A stretch of DNA of 64,000 nucleotides from Plantibacter flavus (GCF_002024505.1 NZ_CP019402.1:1302001-1366000); one strand, 5' to 3'. Positions 52,735 to 63,200 are shown, numbered from the stretch's first letter. Notes: generated from the letters alone by a model not told the origin. Made by a program: numbers and translations.

Positions 52735-54570
52735 TCAGCCGGCGATCCGGACCTCGGTGATCATCGCGAGCGGCAGGGTGCGTTCGACGTCGGCCGACCG
52801 GTCCAGACCGCGCAGACGACCACCGGCGAGACTCACCGGCTCGATCGTGAACGTGGATCGGCGCTCGCCGTGCTGCAGCTGCACGGTGACCGGCGTGTGG
52901 TCGCGGACGGCGATCTCCAGCTGCTTGGACAACCACGCGCTGCTCGTGTCCCCGCGGTCGTCGGCGCGGAGCCGCGACACCAGGTCCGGTTCCGTCGAGG
53001 CGGCCGGAGCGGAGACCGCGGCGCGCATGACCGGCTGCCGGCGGATCCGGAGCGGGGCGCCGTCGTCGTCCTCCGCGACCACCGGGTAGCGCGCGTCGTG
53101 GAGGGCCCAGTAGACCGTCGCCGCCTCGATCCGGCTGGTGAGCCGGTGCTCGTCGCTCGGCCGGAGACCGAGCGCCACAAGGCTCTGGTCGACCGAGATC
53201 GCCGCGATCAGGCCAGCGTCGTCGGAGCGGATGTAGCTGCTGCGTCCAGGATCGGCCGAGGCGTCGGCTGACGCGCGGATCGTCCCGACGCGCACGAGGC
53301 CGAATCGGGATGCGGCCTCGGACACGAGGTACCGCAGGGGTTGGGGGACGCCGGTCAGGGAGATCGACTCGAGGTACGCGAGCAGGTCCTCGGCCGTGTC
53401 CCCGTCGGCGAGGGCCCGGGTGACGCTCGCGGTCGTGATGCGGTACCTCGACGCCTGGGCGCGCCCCTCCGGTTCCGCGAGGGCCCGGAGTCGGACGTCG
53501 AGTTCCGCCGTCGGGGGACCGAGCGCGATGACCGTCAGGTCGTCCTGGAGGACGACCTGCGACACCTCGGCGGGGAGCATGGACGCGAGCGCCGAGGCCG
53601 CGTCGGCCGCGTGGTCGTCGACGAGGAGCCGTCCGAACCCGCTGGTCGCCCCGTCGACGGTGATCCCGAGCAGCTCGGCGACGGCGTCGACCGCTCGCGT
53701 CGGTGCCACGACGGCGTCCTCCGCCAACGGGTACCACCAGCTGAGCTCCTCGACCAGATCGACGGAACCGCGTCGGTACGCGGTCAGGATGTGATCGCGG
53801 ACCGTGGCAGGGATCGCGTCGCGCCAGGCCGTCGCGAGACGGAGCCAGCGTTCCGCCGTGGCCGACGCCAGCCAGGCCTCACCGACCTCGCTCAAGCGGA
53901 TGGCGGAGCCGATCGCATCGGTGAGCCCGGCCGACGACGCCGCGGACAGGGCGAGCTCGATCTCCTCGGGCGTGCTCGCCGCCGCGGCCGCGAGCCGTTT
54001 GAGGTCGGGCATGGACGGGGCACCACGGCCGAGCAGACGGGCGGGCTCGCGGTCGAGTTCGTGGAGGCTCTCGCCGACGATGCCGACGGCGCCGGCCGCA
54101 CGCTCGCTCGCGAGGGCGTCCGTGTCGGGTGATGGTCGGGTCACGGGGGATGTCGGCGCCTCGACCGGAAGCTGGAGTTCGGCACGGCCGGGCTTGCCGC
54201 TCGCCGCCCACTCCTCGAACACCGCGGCCACCGCGTTCACCGGCCTGATCGGACCGGCACCGTCGTCCAGCACCAGGATGTCCTGCTGCAGCCGCTCCAG
54301 GGCGGCATCCACCTCCGACTCGTCGCGTCCGAGCGTGGTCGCGAGCGACTGGCGCTCCGTCCCGTCCAGCGAGGCGGCGAGGACGGCGAGGGTGTCCCGG
54401 TCGAGCAGCGCCATCCGGCGGGCGACGCTCGCCTCGTCCGACAGTGCTTCGGCGAAGTCGAAGAAGTCCGCGATGCGGGCTGAGGAGGCCCTGCGGTCGG
54501 GCGTCAGCCTGCGGAGCGCGTCGTCCGGGAGCTCCCGGAGGCGGCGCGCGATCGCGAAGGCCTCGCCCAT
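52735..54570 (-). CDS. Helicase-associated (Helicase_C_3) protein, XPB partner
   Basis: The protein has 611 residues. The C-terminal half matches the 'helicase conserved C-terminal domain 3' family (SQVVLQDDLTVIALGPP ... YRITTASVTRALADGDTAEDLLAYLE). The last 50 residues (VTVQLQHGERRSTFTIEPVSLAGGRLRGLD) look WYL-like. No Walker motifs are present. It probably works with XPB on DNA. The gene is separated from XPB by 51 bp and likely co-transcribed. Confidence 0.8.
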   Translation of the reverse strand: MGEAFAIARRLRELPDDALRRLTPDRRASSARIADFFDFAEALSDEASVARRMALLDRDTLAVLAASLDGTERQSLATTLGRDESEVDAALERLQQDILVLDDGAGPIRPVNAVAAVFEEWAASGKPGRAELQLPVEAPTSPVTRPSPDTDALASERAAGAVGIVGESLHELDREPARLLGRGAPSMPDLKRLAAAAASTPEEIELALSAASSAGLTDAIGSAIRLSEVGEAWLASATAERWLRLATAWRDAIPATVRDHILTAYRRGSVDLVEELSWWYPLAEDAVVAPTRAVDAVAELLGITVDGATSGFGRLLVDDHAADAASALASMLPAEVSQVVLQDDLTVIALGPPTAELDVRLRALAEPEGRAQASRYRITTASVTRALADGDTAEDLLAYLESISLTGVPQPLRYLVSEAASRFGLVRVGTIRASADASADPGRSSYIRSDDAGLIAAISVDQSLVALGLRPSDEHRLTSRIEAATVYWALHDARYPVVAEDDDGAPLRIRRQPVMRAAVSAPAASTEPDLVSRLRADDRGDTSSAWLSKQLEIAVRDHTPVTVQLQHGERRSTFTIEPVSLAGGRLRGLDRSADVERTLPLAMITEVRIAG

Positions 54571-54575
54571 GGTCG

Positions 54576-54851
54576 TCAGCGCGGCGACTGACCGCGGGAC
54601 TCGCGGGACCGTCGAACGGCACCCACGATGATGAGCGTGATCAGCATCAGGAAGGCGATCGGGAGTCCGACGAGCGGCAGGATCGTCACGACCGGCCAGG
54701 CGCCGACGGCGAAGTCGCCCTGCTCGAGGCCGGTGGCGGTGCCGACCATCACCGCGACGAACGCGGCGATCGACACGGCGACGATCGTCACGACCATGTA
54801 GGCCAGGATCCGTTCGGGCCGCGAGATGCTCGGCGTCTGCTCATCAGTCAC
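54576..54851 (-). CDS. Small two-helix membrane protein
   Basis: The protein has 91 residues with segments ILAYMVVTIVAVSIAAFVAVMV and WPVVTILPLVGLPIAFLMLITLIIV and basic C-terminal tail. It is 5 bp from the Helicase_C_3 start, so in the same operon. No function known. Confidence 0.8.
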   Translation of the reverse strand: MTDEQTPSISRPERILAYMVVTIVAVSIAAFVAVMVGTATGLEQGDFAVGAWPVVTILPLVGLPIAFLMLITLIIVGAVRRSRESRGQSPR

Positions 54852-54986
54852 GCTCCCAGGATAGAGGCACGCGGCTGCTGCACCGAATAGGCTGGGGGCC
54901 GAGGACCGATGGTCCTCTCGATCGCGCGTCCTGCGCGATCACCGCACGGCGCTGCATTTCTGCGCACGACACACAGCGAGGTTCCC

Positions 54987-55370
54987 ATGCCCACCGGCAA
55001 GGTCAAGTTCTACGACGAGGAGAAGGGCTTCGGCTTCATCAGCTCCGATGACGGCCAGGAGGTCTTCCTGCACGCTTCCGCACTGCCCGCGGGCACGGCC
55101 GGCGTGAAGCCGGGGACGCGGCTCGAGTTCGGCATCGCCGACGGCAAGCGCGGCGCCCAGGCGCTGTCCGTGCGCGTCCTCGAGGCTCCGCCCAGCCTCG
55201 TCAAGCTGAAGCGCAAGCCGGCCGACGACATGGCGATCATCGTCGAGGACCTCGTGAAGCTCCTCGACGGCATCGGTGGCGACCTGCGCCGCGGCAAGTA
55301 CCCGAACAGCAGCCACAGCAAGAAGATCGCTGCCGTGCTGCGCAAGGTCGCGGACGAGCTGGATGCCTGA
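54987..55370 (+). CDS. Cold-shock-domain protein with C-terminal extension
   Basis: The protein has 127 residues from ATG 54987. Residues 1-65 are a cold-shock domain (GKVKFYDEEKGFGFISS, EVFLHASAL); residues 70-127 form a basic helical extension (DDMAIIVEDLVKLLDGIGGDL ... NSSHSKKIAAVLRKVAD). Longer CSPs of this kind are typical of Microbacteriaceae. It overlaps the DUF3027 gene by 8 bases. Confidence 0.9.
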   Translation: MPTGKVKFYDEEKGFGFISSDDGQEVFLHASALPAGTAGVKPGTRLEFGIADGKRGAQALSVRVLEAPPSLVKLKRKPADDMAIIVEDLVKLLDGIGGDLRRGKYPNSSHSKKIAAVLRKVADELDA

Positions 55371-56070
55371 CGCGGGCCAGGAGACACCGGCCGAGGATCG
55401 CGACGTCACGGCCGACGCGGACGCCCGACCCCTGTCGGACGAGCACCGCTCGGACGACGGCGCCGACGGCGAGCCGACCCCGGCACCCGTGCCGGACGAG
55501 ACGCTGATCGCGGCCGTCGAGCTCGCGCGTGAAGCGCTGCAGGAGATCACGCCCGCGAGCACGGTGGGTGAGCCGGCCGGGCACGTCGTGGTCGACGATC
55601 ACGTCGTCTCGTTGCTGTTCGCGAACACGATGGCCGGCTACCCGGGATGGTTCTGGACGGTGACGCTCTCGCGGACCGCCGACGACGCCGCGCCCAACGT
55701 GCTCGAGACGGAGCTGATGCCCGGTGACGGCGCGTTGCTGGCTCCGCAGTGGGTGCCGTGGTCGGAGCGCCTCGCGGACTACCGCGCCGCGCAGGAGGCC
55801 GCGGCCGCTGCCGCGGCTGACGACGCGCTCGACGACGCTGATGACACCGACGAGTTCGACGACGACGTCGCGCTGTCCGGGGATCCCCGCGACCGGGACC
55901 GCGACGGCATCGAGCTCGAGTACGACGAGGACGACGTCGATGCGGCGTCGGACGACTCCGACGACGACGACGATGAATCGGACGACGACGACTCCGATGA
56001 GGACGACGAGGACGATTCCGACGAGGAAGACGACTCCGACGAGGACGACGACCGGTTCGAGGACGAGTAG
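55363..56070 (+). CDS. DUF3027 protein with highly acidic tail
   Basis: The protein has 235 residues from ATG 55363. DUF3027 spans about residues 45-145 (GYPGWFWTVTLSRT, LLAPQWVPWSERL). The last 70 residues are nearly all Asp, Glu and Ser. Such tails often bind basic proteins or metal. The coupling to a cold-shock gene is recurrent in this family; the role is unknown. Confidence 0.85.
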   Translation: MPDAGQETPAEDRDVTADADARPLSDEHRSDDGADGEPTPAPVPDETLIAAVELAREALQEITPASTVGEPAGHVVVDDHVVSLLFANTMAGYPGWFWTVTLSRTADDAAPNVLETELMPGDGALLAPQWVPWSERLADYRAAQEAAAAAAADDALDDADDTDEFDDDVALSGDPRDRDRDGIELEYDEDDVDAASDDSDDDDDESDDDDSDEDDEDDSDEEDDSDEDDDRFEDE

Positions 56071-56093
56071 CACTCGCGCACCACGCGACAGAC

Positions 56094-56134
56094 GAACGGG
56101 CGGCCGGACCTCGAGAGGATTCGACCGCCCGTTC
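56094..56134. terminator. Terminator between DUF3027 and serC
   Basis: GAACGGGCGG (56094-56103) pairs with CCGCCCGTTC (56125-56134) between convergent genes. Confidence 0.7.
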
Positions 56135-56156
56135 GGCGTTCAGCGGGGGAGGCGGA

Positions 56157-57278
<1,122 letters not shown>

Positions 57279-57412
57279 CTAGAGGCGGGGGCCTCATGGC
57301 GTCGTGCCACGCAGCCGGATGCGTCCACGCGGGGCGGAGTGGCTTGGCGCGGGAACGTCGCCGCCGCGCACTAGGCTTACCGGGAACGTGCAATCGGGCA
57401 GGGAGGGCGTCG

Positions 57413-58114
57413 ATGACCGATTTGATTGACACCACAGAGATGTATCTCCGCACCATTCTGGAGCTCGAGGAGGAGAACATCATCCCGCTTCGTGCGCGGA
57501 TCTCCGAGCGCCTCGGGCACTCCGGACCGACGGTCTCGCAGACGGTCGGTCGGATGGAGCGCGACGGACTCGTCGTCGTGTCGGGGGACCGGCACCTCGA
57601 GCTCACCGAACCGGGCCGTCGCAAGGCTGTCCACGTCATGCGGAAGCACCGCCTGGCGGAGCGCCTCCTGAGCGACGTCATCGGCCTGGAGTGGGAGTTC
57701 GTCCACGAGGAAGCCTGTCGCTGGGAACACGTCATGAGCGAGCAGGTCGAGCGCAAGCTCCTCGACATGCTCAACCACCCCACCGAGTCGCCGTACGGCA
57801 CCCCGATCCCCGGACTCGACGAGTTCGGCGACAGCCCCGCCGTCGCCTTCTCGCAGGGCGTCATCAACATCGTGGGTCTCGTCGAAGGACGCACCGAGCC
57901 GGTCACGGCGACGGTCCGACGTCTCGGCGAACCGGCGCAGGTCGACCCCGAGCTGCTCCTGCAGCTCAAGCAGGCCGGCGTCATGCCGGGTCGCGCGGGA
58001 ACCTTCGCGGCAGCGGGCGGCTACGTGCTCGTCACCATCGACGGTGTCGAGGGCGGCCTCGAGCTGCCCAACGAGCTCGCGACGCACATCTTCGTGGAGA
58101 CCCCTGCCGCGTGA
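57413..58114 (+). CDS. DtxR/MntR-family metal-dependent regulator
   Basis: The protein has 233 residues from ATG 57413 with GGGAGGG upstream. N-terminal HTH (MYLRTILELEEENIIPLRARISERLGHSGPTVS in two helices), metal ligands including C-x-x-E-H in ACRWEHVM and HRLAERLL, and a C-terminal SH3-like domain make it IdeR/DtxR-like rather than the short MntR type. It likely represses iron-uptake genes when loaded with Fe(II). Confidence 0.93.
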   Translation: MTDLIDTTEMYLRTILELEEENIIPLRARISERLGHSGPTVSQTVGRMERDGLVVVSGDRHLELTEPGRRKAVHVMRKHRLAERLLSDVIGLEWEFVHEEACRWEHVMSEQVERKLLDMLNHPTESPYGTPIPGLDEFGDSPAVAFSQGVINIVGLVEGRTEPVTATVRRLGEPAQVDPELLLQLKQAGVMPGRAGTFAAAGGYVLVTIDGVEGGLELPNELATHIFVETPAA

Positions 58115-58363
58115 GCATGAGACGCGTATGAGGATTCCCTCATGTGCCCGTTTTCCCGTGATCGAAACGTGACTTTCTGAGGGGTAACCCGTAGGCTGTC
58201 ACTCGTCCTGAAGGCCATGATCTGGCTCAAGGAAGACGACCGAGGCACCCCCTAGCCCGTCCCTCGGCCACACGAACCGACATCAATCGTCGGATGGGGC
58301 TGCGCCATGCCGATCGCACGACCGCGATCGTCGTCGCTCATGCGGGGTGCCGGAGGAATCCAC
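58115..58363 (+). promoter_or_regulatory. Long structured leader before CHAP gene
   Basis: A 249-bp untranslated stretch has several hairpins (for example CCGAGG with CCTCGG around 58230-58257) and a run CTGAGGGGTAACCCGTAGGC at about 58177. Actinobacterial wall-hydrolase genes often carry a c-di-AMP (ydaO) riboswitch here, but I could not line up its conserved core, so I only call a structured leader. Confidence 0.35.
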
Positions 58364-59533
58364 TTGACTGCAGCTGGCGAGAGCGGCCCCGACCAGGCCG
58401 AGACGACCCCGAACGTCCCCCTCACCCGGAAGCAGCTCCGACTCCAGGAGCAGGCCGCGAAGCAGGCGGAGGCGACCACCCCGTCCCAGACGGAAGCAGA
58501 CGACGCGCTCGTCACCGAGGTCGCTCCGGACGCACCCGTCGACCACCCCGAGATCGTCCTCGACGATGCCGTGGTCGAGGAGGTCGACGCCGCCGTCACG
58601 ACCGGTGAGGTCCGTGTCGACCAGCGGCCGCTGACGAAGCCCGCCGCACCGGAGCCGACGGCCCCGCAGTCCTTCACCGTGACGTCCGCCACCGACGCCT
58701 CGCTCGCGACCGTCGCTCCGCTCCGCACCGGTGCGGATCGCGTCGCCCGCAGCAAGCCCCCGGTCAAGCCGTCCGCGTCGACGGTCGCCGTACGCAAGCC
58801 GAAGCCGTCCGGAGCCCGACCCGGCTCCGTCCGCGGCGTCGCCACCATGGCCTTCCTCGTGCCGGCACTGGTCGCCACCGTCGCCCTCCCTGCCTATGCG
58901 GCGAGCAGCAGTGCGCAGACCGAGTACGGGACGTCCGCCTCGGAGCAGCTGAAGGCCTCCGGTGCCCAGAGCGTCGTCGCTTCCGACAAGGTGGCCGACG
59001 CACCGATCTCCCGCGACCTCTACAGCGCGACGACGCCGGACGAGCTCGCCGAGCGCCAGCGGCAGCTCGACGCCGCTGCAGCTGCCAGCAACGCCACCTA
59101 CTCGATCACCGTGGGCGCACGTCAGGCCGGTGACGACTACCCCTGGTTCGACCAGGCGACCGACGACGAGGGCGGCGGGCTCTCGCCGCTGCGGTACTAC
59201 TACCGCGAGTGCGTGGACTTCGTCGCCTGGCGACTCAACCGCGACGCGGGTACGCCGAACGGGAACTGGGCCTTCACCTGGGGCAACGGCCTGCCGCCGA
59301 GCAGCGCCTACGGCTGGGCCGACTCGTGGCAGTACAACAAGGGGACCAACGCCATCGCCGGCTCCGTCGCCTGGTTCAACTACAACCACGTCGCTTATGT
59401 GCAGTCGGTCAACGCCGACGGGACGGTCACCCTGGAGGAGTACAACTGGGGATCCGCACGTCACAGCTACAACACGCGCACCATCGCGGCCAGCGCCGTG
59501 GCGCTCTACCTCTACCCGCCGGGCGTCGGCTGA
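58364..59533 (+). CDS. CHAP-domain peptidoglycan hydrolase with internal signal-anchor
   Basis: The protein has 389 residues. TTG 58364 is chosen because GGAGGA is 6 nt upstream; upstream in-frame ATGs lack a site. Residues 1-155 are charged and low-complexity. A hydrophobic helix (about 159-180, AFLVPALVATVALPAYA) then acts as signal or anchor. The CHAP domain has the nucleophile C283 in YRECVDFVAWRL and H342 in FNYNHVAYV. It should cleave peptide cross-bridges outside the cell. Confidence 0.85.
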   Translation: MTAAGESGPDQAETTPNVPLTRKQLRLQEQAAKQAEATTPSQTEADDALVTEVAPDAPVDHPEIVLDDAVVEEVDAAVTTGEVRVDQRPLTKPAAPEPTAPQSFTVTSATDASLATVAPLRTGADRVARSKPPVKPSASTVAVRKPKPSGARPGSVRGVATMAFLVPALVATVALPAYAASSSAQTEYGTSASEQLKASGAQSVVASDKVADAPISRDLYSATTPDELAERQRQLDAAAAASNATYSITVGARQAGDDYPWFDQATDDEGGGLSPLRYYYRECVDFVAWRLNRDAGTPNGNWAFTWGNGLPPSSAYGWADSWQYNKGTNAIAGSVAWFNYNHVAYVQSVNADGTVTLEEYNWGSARHSYNTRTIAASAVALYLYPPGVG

Positions 59534-59552
59534 TCCGACCCGCTCGACCTGG

Positions 59553-59581
59553 ATCGCGTCCCTCCGTCGGAGGGACGCGAT
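59553..59581 (+). terminator. Terminator after CHAP gene
   Basis: A 13-bp perfect stem (59553-59565 with 59569-59581) with a 3-nt loop is followed by TCGTCGTCG. Confidence 0.85.
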
Positions 59582-59689
59582 TCGTCGTCGTACGCGGTGA
59601 CCGTTCGCGACCGAGCGGTGTCCGTCGTCCGAAGCCGAGGTGGCGCGGAGGGGAATTCTCCTGCAACGTGCGGAAATCCGGTCGGTGTG

Positions 59690-59860
59690 GGTTAATCTGG
59701 TGCTCTGCAACTCGGAGAGGTTCAGGAGCTGATGCACGCTATACGTCGCCACGTGGTCGCGAATGGTCGCGGCCTCTACGTGCTGCGGCATTCCAGCCAA
59801 GCGTGCCGTGGCTCCGCCGTGGGTCAAGAGGGTGCTGTCGTCATGACAGTGCCCTTTTTT
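59690..59860 (+). ncRNA. Candidate small RNA ending in a strong terminator
   Basis: In the 427-bp gap between CHAP and HNH genes, a 10-bp hairpin (59830-59839 with 59845-59854) is followed by six T, a clear intrinsic terminator, with no annotated gene feeding it: the CHAP gene already has its own at 59553-59581. GTTAATC near 59691 may hold a -10 element. A 57-codon frame (ATG 59732) runs through the hairpin and is therefore an unlikely product. Confidence 0.45.
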
Positions 59861-59960
59861 GTTCCCCGGAAACGACTCGATCCGCCGCGTCAGGGACGCT
59901 GCAGGTGATGATCGTCGACCGGTCGCGGCAGCCGTCGTGGCCCTTCGGAAGGGAACGTGC

Positions 59961-60458
59961 ATGCGCACACTGGTGTTGAACGCGGGCTACGAGCCGCTCG
60001 CGATCGTCTCGTTCAAGCGGGCCCTCGTGCTCGTGATGCATCACAAGGCGACCGTCGTCGAGATCGACTCCTCGCATCCCGTGGTGGCGACGAGTGGCTC
60101 GTTCGATCGGCCGTCGGTCATCCTGCTCACCAGATACGTCCGGATCCCGAACGCCCGCCGGGTGCCCGTGACACGCCGCGGCGTGCTGCGCCGCGACGGA
60201 CACCGTTGCGCTTACTGCGGGAAGGCGGCGACGACGATCGACCACGTGCAGCCGCGCTCGCGCGGGGGTGTGGACAGTTGGGAGAACCTCGTGGCCTGCT
60301 GCCTGCGCTGCAACAACGTGAAGGGCGACCGCACGCCGATGGAGATGAACTGGAGCCTGCGGGTCTCGCCGGGGACGCCGCACGGCTCGCAGTGGATGGT
60401 GCGGGGCGTCGAGCGCTCGGAGCCCGACTGGGAGCAGTACCTGGCGCCCGCCGCCTGA
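59961..60458 (+). CDS. HNH endonuclease-like protein (chromosomal)
   Basis: The protein has 165 residues from ATG 59961, with GGAAGGGAACG upstream. After an N-terminal beta domain (RTLVLNAGYEPLAIVSFKRAL) comes the HNH finger: CAYCGK, DHVQPRSRGG, WENLVACCLRCNNVKGDRTP. This family is near-universal in actinobacterial chromosomes. Its cellular role is not defined; no phage context here. Confidence 0.88.
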   Translation: MRTLVLNAGYEPLAIVSFKRALVLVMHHKATVVEIDSSHPVVATSGSFDRPSVILLTRYVRIPNARRVPVTRRGVLRRDGHRCAYCGKAATTIDHVQPRSRGGVDSWENLVACCLRCNNVKGDRTPMEMNWSLRVSPGTPHGSQWMVRGVERSEPDWEQYLAPAA

Positions 60459-60483
60459 GCGACCGGCTACACTCGACGGGTCA

Positions 60484-60555
60484 GCCTCTGTAGCTCAATG
60501 GAAGAGCAGTTCCGTCCTAAGGAAAGGGTTGGGGGTTCGAGTCCCTCCAGGGGCA
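60484..60555 (+). tRNA. tRNA-Arg (anticodon CCU)
   Basis: Acceptor GCCTCTG pairs with CAGGGGC (60548-60554), the anticodon loop GTCCTAA gives CCT, and the T-loop is TTCGAGT. CCA is not encoded. Reads the AGG codon. Confidence 0.92.
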
Positions 60556-60633
60556 CTGTCCGGGGTGCGGCCGTCCAGGCGAGCACGGCTTCGCATGTCG
60601 GGTAGGGCTGCGAGCACGCCGTAGGCTCGAAGC

Positions 60634-61476
60634 ATGACGCACGACCTCCACCGCCAACTCGAACGCGACGCCATCACTCTTCGTCAGCTGCGGTCGGCCG
60701 TGGTCGTCGCGGATGCTCGGACGCTCGGCGCCGCGGCGAACCTGCTCGGGGTCGCACAGCCGAGTCTCGCGCAGCAGCTGCGGCGGCTCGAGGCAGCGCT
60801 CGGGGTCGAGCTGTTCAGCGTCCTGGGGGAGGAGTACCGCCCGACGCGCGAGGGGCAGCGCTTCCTGCTCAAGGTCCGTACCTTCATCGACGTGGTCGCC
60901 GACATGGACCCAGCGTCACCGGCGCGGCACATCCGGGTCGGCCGTCCGCCGACGACGTGGGACGCGGTCGTCTCCGAGGCCGGTCGCCGCATCGACGTCC
61001 CGGCGATCGCGGTCACGATCGAGCCGGTCGAGCAGCTGCACCTCGTCACCACCGGTCGTCTCGACGCCACCATCGTGCGCCTGCCGATCGAGCTGCCGGA
61101 CGAGCTCGCCGCCGAGGAGATCGCCGCACTCCCGCTCGGGGTCGTCATGCGAGCGGCGCACCCGCTGTCGGCGAAGGACGTCATCGAGTGGTCCGATCTC
61201 GCCGACCAGGAGCTGCTTCGTCCCGAGCCCGGCAAGGACCCGGCGTACTCGGCCTGGCTGGCCGGCGCGCTCGCGGCGCGCGGCTGGTACCCGCGCTCCC
61301 TGACGATCGACGCGGGGAACGACACGCTGTTCCTCGACGCCCTGCGCTTCGGTGAGCGACTCGTCGCCCTCCGTCCGGTGGCCGCGATGCGGGAGGGCGA
61401 CGGCCTGTGCTGGCGGCCGTTCGCCGACGCGCCTGAGCTCCGCGAGCGGTTCGCTCTGGTCACACGACGCGAGTGA
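60634..61476 (+). CDS. LysR-family transcriptional regulator
   Basis: The protein has 280 residues. The N-terminal HTH (LRQLRSAVVVADARTLGAAANLLGVAQPSLAQQLRRLE in order) is preceded by a 15-residue extension; the effector domain follows (HLVTTGRLDATIVRLPIELP). There is no divergent target gene beside it, only a tRNA, so the regulon is unclear. Confidence 0.9.
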   Translation: MTHDLHRQLERDAITLRQLRSAVVVADARTLGAAANLLGVAQPSLAQQLRRLEAALGVELFSVLGEEYRPTREGQRFLLKVRTFIDVVADMDPASPARHIRVGRPPTTWDAVVSEAGRRIDVPAIAVTIEPVEQLHLVTTGRLDATIVRLPIELPDELAAEEIAALPLGVVMRAAHPLSAKDVIEWSDLADQELLRPEPGKDPAYSAWLAGALAARGWYPRSLTIDAGNDTLFLDALRFGERLVALRPVAAMREGDGLCWRPFADAPELRERFALVTRRE

Positions 61477-61658
61477 GTCCGCTCGGGGCCGGTTGGTGAT
61501 GACACCCTCCACGCGCCCTTTTGCGACCCGACCGGGATCTTCTCGCGATCAAGTCGGTCGACTTGTTCCGGATTTCTGCCGCGTTCGACACCGTGTTCTC
61601 AGCTCGGAGTGGGTACGCTTATCCCTGAATCGGGGGATGACAGAAGCAGGATACGCAC

Positions 61659-62312
61659 ATGCCCGAACGACGACCACAGCAGCAACGAGGTCATGAACGA
61701 CGCCAGACCGTCGTCGAAGGTGCCGCCCGCATGTTCGACCGGGTCGGCTACGGACAGGCGAGCCTGTCGGACATCGCCCGCGAGGCGGGGACGACGCAGG
61801 GTTCGCTGTACTTCTACTTCCCCTCGAAAGAGGAATTGGCGATCGCCGTCATCAACGAGCAGAGCACGCGCTCGATCGCTGCGCTGACCGCGCCGACCAC
61901 CGCGCCCTCGCCGTTCGGTGGGCTGGTTCAGGCCTCCCGCCTCATCACCGAGCAGTTGCTCACCGACCCCATCACCCGCGCCGGCCTGCGGCTGTCCCTC
62001 GAGCAGGGCGTCATCCAGGCTCCGACGACCGCGTTCCACGAGCAGTGGATCGCGAGCGTCGAGGAGCGGGTGCGGGCCTCGATCGAGCTCGGTGAGTTGC
62101 AGTCTCCGCTCGAGCCGGCGGAATTGGCGAGGTCCTTCGTCGCGTTCTTCACGGGGACCCAGCTCATCTCGAACCTGCTGGCCGGCCGGACCGATCTCCT
62201 CAACGCGGTCGACACCATGTGGCGGATCCTCATCGCGGCGGTCATCGTCGCGGACCGCCAGGCCGAGGTGCTCGCCGTCCTCGACGCCGCCTTCGACGCG
62301 CAGGACGCCTGA
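61659..62312 (+). CDS. TetR-family regulator, ScbR/gamma-butyrolactone-receptor-like
   Basis: The protein has 217 residues. The HTH GYGQASLSDIAREAGTTQGSLYFYFPSKEELA (two parts) followed by 'AIAVINEQ' is the form of the autoregulator-receptor group. The ligand domain ends in ADRQAEVLAVLDAAF. There is no butyrolactone synthase (AfsA-like) gene nearby, so the ligand is unknown. Confidence 0.88.
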   Translation: MPERRPQQQRGHERRQTVVEGAARMFDRVGYGQASLSDIAREAGTTQGSLYFYFPSKEELAIAVINEQSTRSIAALTAPTTAPSPFGGLVQASRLITEQLLTDPITRAGLRLSLEQGVIQAPTTAFHEQWIASVEERVRASIELGELQSPLEPAELARSFVAFFTGTQLISNLLAGRTDLLNAVDTMWRILIAAVIVADRQAEVLAVLDAAFDAQDA

Positions 62313-62528
62313 GCGGGCGGGTGCACGTTAGGGGGTAGCCCTGACGCATGCGCCGTGAGGTCACCCTAAACTGAATCGGGTGATTAACTCACTTTGCTGA
62401 TCGTCGTGCGACGACGGATGGATCACGGTGTGCGGGGGCATTCCGCGTTCCATCGGCGAAGAGTTGGTTCACGTGCCGGGCTGGGCGATGTCGTGGGGGG
62501 ATCGCCCAGCCGACGGCGTGTGGACGCC

Positions 62529-63200
62529 TCAGCGGCTGATGTTTGGCGGCGCGTACCGGTGCTCTGGACGCCCCGTGGTCCCGTACCGCAGCTGCGTCGT
62601 CAGGAGACCTCGGGCGGCCAGCGCGGAGAGATACCGTTGCGCCGTCGCGCGTGAGACGCCGACCAGCTCGGCCACCTCGGCGGCCGAGCGCTCGCCGTCC
62701 GCCTCCGACACCGCTTCGAGGACGGCCGTCTCCGTGGCGGACCTCGACCGGGTCGTCGCCCCGGCGTCGCCGGAGTGCAGGATGCGCAGAGCGCGCTCGA
62801 TCGTCTCCTGGTCGGCGTTCACCGCCTCGCCGAGGACGTTCCGGAACCGGGCGTAGGCGGCGAGCCGGTCCTGGAGCACCTGCGGCGCGAACGGCTTCAC
62901 CAGGTACCCGAGGGCCCCGGCGCGAAGCGCTCGGCGCACGGACGCACCGTCCGACGCCGCGGAGACGACGATGGTGTCGATCGGGAGGTCCACGAGGAGC
63001 TCGAGCCCGTTCCGATCCGGCAGATAGCCGTCGAGGAGCACGAGGTCGGGTGGCTCGGTGGCGATGCTCCGCGCGGCCTCGGCGGCCGACCCGACAGGAC
63101 TGAGCGCGCGGAAGCCGTCGACCTCGTCGACGATCCGGCAGTGCAGGCGGGCGACGTGGAAGTCGTCGTCGACGACCAGCACGGTGAGATCGGCCGTCAC
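62529..63200 (-). CDS. CitB/DpiA-type response regulator
   Basis: The protein has 223 residues. Receiver with VVDDDFHVARLH, phospho-Asp in LVLLDGYLPDRNG and K in LVKPFAP. The C-terminal HTH (SAAEVAELVGVSRATAQRYLSAL) is the type used by citrate/C4-dicarboxylate regulators. It overlaps its kinase gene by 4 bases. Confidence 0.92.
   Translation of the reverse strand: MTADLTVLVVDDDFHVARLHCRIVDEVDGFRALSPVGSAAEAARSIATEPPDLVLLDGYLPDRNGLELLVDLPIDTIVVSAASDGASVRRALRAGALGYLVKPFAPQVLQDRLAAYARFRNVLGEAVNADQETIERALRILHSGDAGATTRSRSATETAVLEAVSEADGERSAAEVAELVGVSRATAQRYLSALAARGLLTTQLRYGTTGRPEHRYAPPNISR

Noticed and set aside
58115..58363. c-di-AMP (ydaO) riboswitch
   Set aside because: The location fits, but the conserved GGGGTGAA-type core and second pseudo-symmetric site could not be aligned by eye.
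59732..59905. 57-codon gene MHAIRRHVV...
   Set aside because: It has an AGGAG-like site but runs straight through a strong intrinsic terminator, and its sequence resembles no family.
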